From contig CANQPR010000067.1 of the NCBI GenBank assembly GCA_947625715.1, positions 1-7,772 of the forward strand: a stretch of 7,772 nt of DNA, in the 5' to 3' direction. Made by a program: the position numbers and the translations under genes. Position 1 is the stretch's first letter. Each line of letters opens with the position of its first letter. The DNA comes from an uncultured Bacilli bacterium (GTDB taxonomy: Bacteria > Bacillota_I > Bacilli_A > RF39 > UBA660). This document shows, piece by piece, positions 5,782-7,772 of this stretch. The notes under the pieces are model-generated. The model was not told the DNA's origin, made no database searches, and was given only the letters and a program-made list of their open reading frames with translations.

Positions 5782-6201
5782 TCATTTAGTAGGTTTATAT
5801 ACTTTAAAGCTAACCAATAGTCCTAGAAAACTACCTAAACTATCAATTAAAACATCAGTTACCTTAGCACTTCTATTTAATACAAACAATTGGTGTATTT
5901 CATCACTAATAGCATATAATATACATAAAAGCCATATTTTTAAAAGTACTTTTTTATTAATTTTTTCTTTATCTAAAATTTTATACATTAGTAAAGCTAA
6001 GATAAAGTATTCACTTAAATGGGCAAATTTACGAATAATAAATGAACATATGTCTAAATCAAGAGGAATTATTTTTATGATATTTTTAACAAAGCTATTT
6101 GAAAGATTACTACTTATATTTCCTGGTTGCGAAGAAAAAAAGAAAATTACAAGCATCCATATAATTAATAATACCCATGCTTTTATTTTCTTTTTATTCA
6201 T
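5782..6201 (-). CDS. VanZ-like family membrane protein
   Basis: A 139-aa integral membrane protein of the VanZ-like family. Helices lie at about 7-23, 63-76, 84-100 and 118-134. Family motifs are visible: FSSQPG (22-27), RKFAHLSEYFILALL (57-71), and AISDEIHQLFVLNRSAKVTDVLIDSLGSFLG (97-127; acidic and histidine residues conserved). The founding member gives low-level teicoplanin resistance, but most relatives are of unknown function, and there is no van cluster here, so resistance should not be inferred. The ATG at 6201 overlaps the end of the LCP gene by 8 nt, and its AGGAA (6213-6209) lies within that gene, so the two are probably translated together and both act at the envelope. The stop is TGA, which argues against the mycoplasma code. 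Confidence 0.9.
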   Translation of the reverse strand: MNKKKIKAWVLLIIWMLVIFFFSSQPGNISSNLSNSFVKNIIKIIPLDLDICSFIIRKFAHLSEYFILALLMYKILDKEKINKKVLLKIWLLCILYAISDEIHQLFVLNRSAKVTDVLIDSLGSFLGLLVSFKVYKPTK

Positions 6202-7663
6202 TTGTGGTTCCTAAAACTTCATCTAGTTTACTAACTGCTACTTTAACACTTTCCATATCTGGATTCATAACATATAAGTTTTGATTTGGATAACTATATG
6301 TTGGCATTGAAGCTCCTGTTCCAGTTACGTTAGCCGTTTCAATATCCCATCCACGCATATCATTAATTTGCATTTTAACTAAACTTGTTATTTCATCTTC
6401 TGTTATATTTGTTTGGAATGTTCCATCTAAAGCTTTCAATATTTCGCTATAATTATTTATTAGAGTACTTGAACTTGTTACTTTATCAATAATTAATTGA
6501 ATTATTTGTTCTTGATTTTCACCACGGTGACGGTCACCAGATTCATAAGCATAACGTTCTCTTGCAAAAGCTAGGGCACATCTTCCGCCAACGTTATTAA
6601 TTCCTGGATGGAAAGTACAACCTCTATCAGTATAACAATTAAAGCTATAATTAACATCGGAATTAATACTTAAACCACCAATAGCATCAACTAAATTGAC
6701 TACGGAATTAAAGTTTACTCTGACATAATATGGTAACTCAATTTCTAATAAATCAGAAATAGTAGACATTGATAGTTCAATACCCCCGATTGTTCCCGCA
6801 TGGGTTAATTTATCATTTAATCCTTCTGTACCGTGTAATTTAACATAATAATCTCTTGGAATATGAACCATTAAAATACGTCTGGTCTCAGGGTTAATTG
6901 CAATAATCATATTAACATCACTCAAACTTCTTGATGGTAAATAATTACTTCGTGTATCAATTCCACTTAAATAAACCACAAATGGATCTTTCGTAACATT
7001 TATACCGGTATTTTGTTGTTCTATTTGGGTTGTTACGATAATTGTATCAATAATTTTAACTTGACCCTCAAAATCTTTGTCCATATCAAGCATAGCATCA
7101 TAATTACCAGAGTTTACAATCAAAATCATTTCTTTATCTTCTTTAATATTTTCTAATAATTCAGCAACATTTTCTTGATATTCATATTCATTATCAAGTT
7201 TAAATTTTAAGGATTTTTCAAATTCACTCATATCATCCATATCTTTATAAATTGTCAATTTATGCCCTTGTAAACTTTCTAAAGTATCATAATCTGATTC
7301 TTTATTAACAACGATATTATAAACGTTTGTTTCAAAATAAGCACCTAAATTGTTTCTTAAAAAAGTTAAAGTATCATTAATTTTAAAGATGGCAAAGGCC
7401 TCTACACTCATAAAAGCAATGGTAATAATATTTACAAAAATTAAAACCCAACTTTTAGTTCGCTTTTTTAAGACTAACAAACCATGAATTGCTAATACTA
7501 AAACAAATATAATAACGATTGCTATAAAATATTTAAATGGTAATACATTAGCTTGAAATATAAAATAACCTAATACTGTCATTAAAATAATAGATAATAT
7601 CCATAAACCTAAACTAAATTTTGATAAAATCTTTTTTTTATGTTTACTTTTTTCTTTTGCCAT
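6194..7663 (-). CDS. LytR-CpsA-Psr (LCP) family envelope glycopolymer transferase
   Basis: LCP enzymes move lipid-linked glycopolymers such as teichoic acids or capsule onto peptidoglycan outside the membrane. This 489-aa protein has a basic N-terminus, three membrane helices (about 17-36, 43-65, 71-93), an accessory domain (about 110-215) with solute-binding-protein character (VVNKESDYDTLESLQGHKL), and the LCP catalytic domain (about 227-395). Conserved residues are GIDTR (234-238), SDVNM (248-252), RR (261-262) and IPRD (268-271), FARER (366-370) and GDRHRGENQ (376-384), matching the pyrophosphate- and lipid-binding arginines and aspartates of the family. The three-helix plus accessory arrangement recalls streptococcal Cps2A. 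Cys343, Cys349 and Cys362 lie outside the cell, where a disulfide is possible. The ATG at 7663 has AGTAGG about 7-8 nt upstream. The substrate polymer cannot be told, as no polymer synthesis genes are in the window. It implies a cell wall. Confidence 0.94.
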   Translation of the reverse strand: MAKEKSKHKKKILSKFSLGLWILSIILMTVLGYFIFQANVLPFKYFIAIVIIFVLVLAIHGLLVLKKRTKSWVLIFVNIITIAFMSVEAFAIFKINDTLTFLRNNLGAYFETNVYNIVVNKESDYDTLESLQGHKLTIYKDMDDMSEFEKSLKFKLDNEYEYQENVAELLENIKEDKEMILIVNSGNYDAMLDMDKDFEGQVKIIDTIIVTTQIEQQNTGINVTKDPFVVYLSGIDTRSNYLPSRSLSDVNMIIAINPETRRILMVHIPRDYYVKLHGTEGLNDKLTHAGTIGGIELSMSTISDLLEIELPYYVRVNFNSVVNLVDAIGGLSINSDVNYSFNCYTDRGCTFHPGINNVGGRCALAFARERYAYESGDRHRGENQEQIIQLIIDKVTSSSTLINNYSEILKALDGTFQTNITEDEITSLVKMQINDMRGWDIETANVTGTGASMPTYSYPNQNLYVMNPDMESVKVAVSKLDEVLGTTNE

Positions 7664-7688
7664 TTTTAAAACCTACTTTCACTTAACG

Positions 7689-7717
7689 ATTATAACACAA
7701 ATTACTTATTTTTTTAA
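7689..7717 (-). promoter_or_regulatory. Candidate promoter of the LCP-VanZ unit
   Basis: A perfect -10 TATAAT (7694-7689) with an extended TGT before it (7697-7695), and a weak -35 TTAAAA (7717-7712) at 17 nt. The predicted start near 7682 gives a leader of about 19 nt before the ATG at 7663. Confidence 0.65.
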
Positions 7718-7742
7718 ATTATATTTAAAAATTCATTAAATA

Positions 7743-7765
7743 TTGACATTCTTAATCACGATTAA
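7743..7765 (+). promoter_or_regulatory. Possible rightward -35 element with an inverted repeat (cut by the edge)
   Basis: A perfect TTGACA stands at 7743-7748 on the plus strand. Just downstream, TTAATC (7752-7757) and GATTAA (7760-7765) form an inverted repeat with a 2-nt centre. This would be the spacer of a rightward promoter whose -10 lies at or beyond the edge. The downstream gene is not visible, so this is only a hint of a divergent, regulated gene. Confidence 0.25.
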
Positions 7766-7772
7766 ATAAATC

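Noticed and set aside
5782..5784. Use of TGA as Trp (mycoplasma code)
   Set aside because: The VanZ-like protein ends with TGA at the expected family length, Trp is encoded by TGG throughout, and all genes read full length under the standard code.
5768..6214. Plus-strand open frame of 148 codons opposite the VanZ-like gene
   Set aside because: The minus strand encodes clear VanZ motifs and is coupled to the LCP gene; the plus-strand product is a hydrophobic mirror of it without family features.
7711..7731. AT-only hairpin with a 9-bp stem and 3-nt loop upstream of the LCP gene
   Set aside because: It lacks G-C pairs and a following U run on either strand, and overlaps the -35 region of the LCP promoter. 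It is most likely chance in AT-rich DNA.

Overview
The window is very AT-rich and compact, with polar runs of genes, Shine-Dalgarno sites of the AGGTGA type and ordinary sigma-A-like promoters. TGG encodes Trp and TGA is used as a stop (vanZ), so the standard bacterial code applies. Together with a short-armed SMC, an rnc-smc pair, a LytR-CpsA-Psr (LCP) protein and a VanZ-like protein, this points to a low-GC Bacillota. I infer a walled, small-genome Bacilli/Mycoplasmatota-like lineage, as common among uncultured gut bacteria; this is not proven from the sequence.

Layout, left to right. Positions 1-107 (minus) hold the first 35 codons of an unrecognised membrane or exported protein. Its promoter (136-164) carries a run of ten C (G on the coding strand) between a perfect TTGACA and TATAAA, the design expected of a phase-variable promoter. 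Divergent from it is def (peptide deformylase, 289-840, plus), with two candidate promoters; the nearer one is overlapped by a perfect 18-bp palindrome that looks like an operator. def converges on smc, and the 24-26 nt between the two stop codons are almost entirely a two-way terminator.

From 868 to the right edge everything reads leftward: LCP ligase (7663-6194), VanZ-like protein (6201-5782), a proposed 26-codon membrane ORF (5746-5666), yidD (5615-5400), a ZnuA-like lipoprotein (5398-4523), rnc (about 4468-3812) and smc (3805-866). Genes overlap or nearly touch, so readthrough is likely, but candidate promoters before the LCP gene, yidD and rnc suggest three nested units: envelope polymer/membrane proteins, insertion factor plus lipoprotein, and RNA processing/chromosome organisation.

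Most of this is core housekeeping. The points worth a second look are the C10 tract in the promoter spacer, the unannotated small membrane ORF with three consecutive cysteines, the solute-binding lipoprotein whose metal-ligand histidines are all replaced, and the palindrome over the def promoter. I see no CRISPR, mobile element, RNA gene or defence system, and no stretch over 300 bases without a gene.
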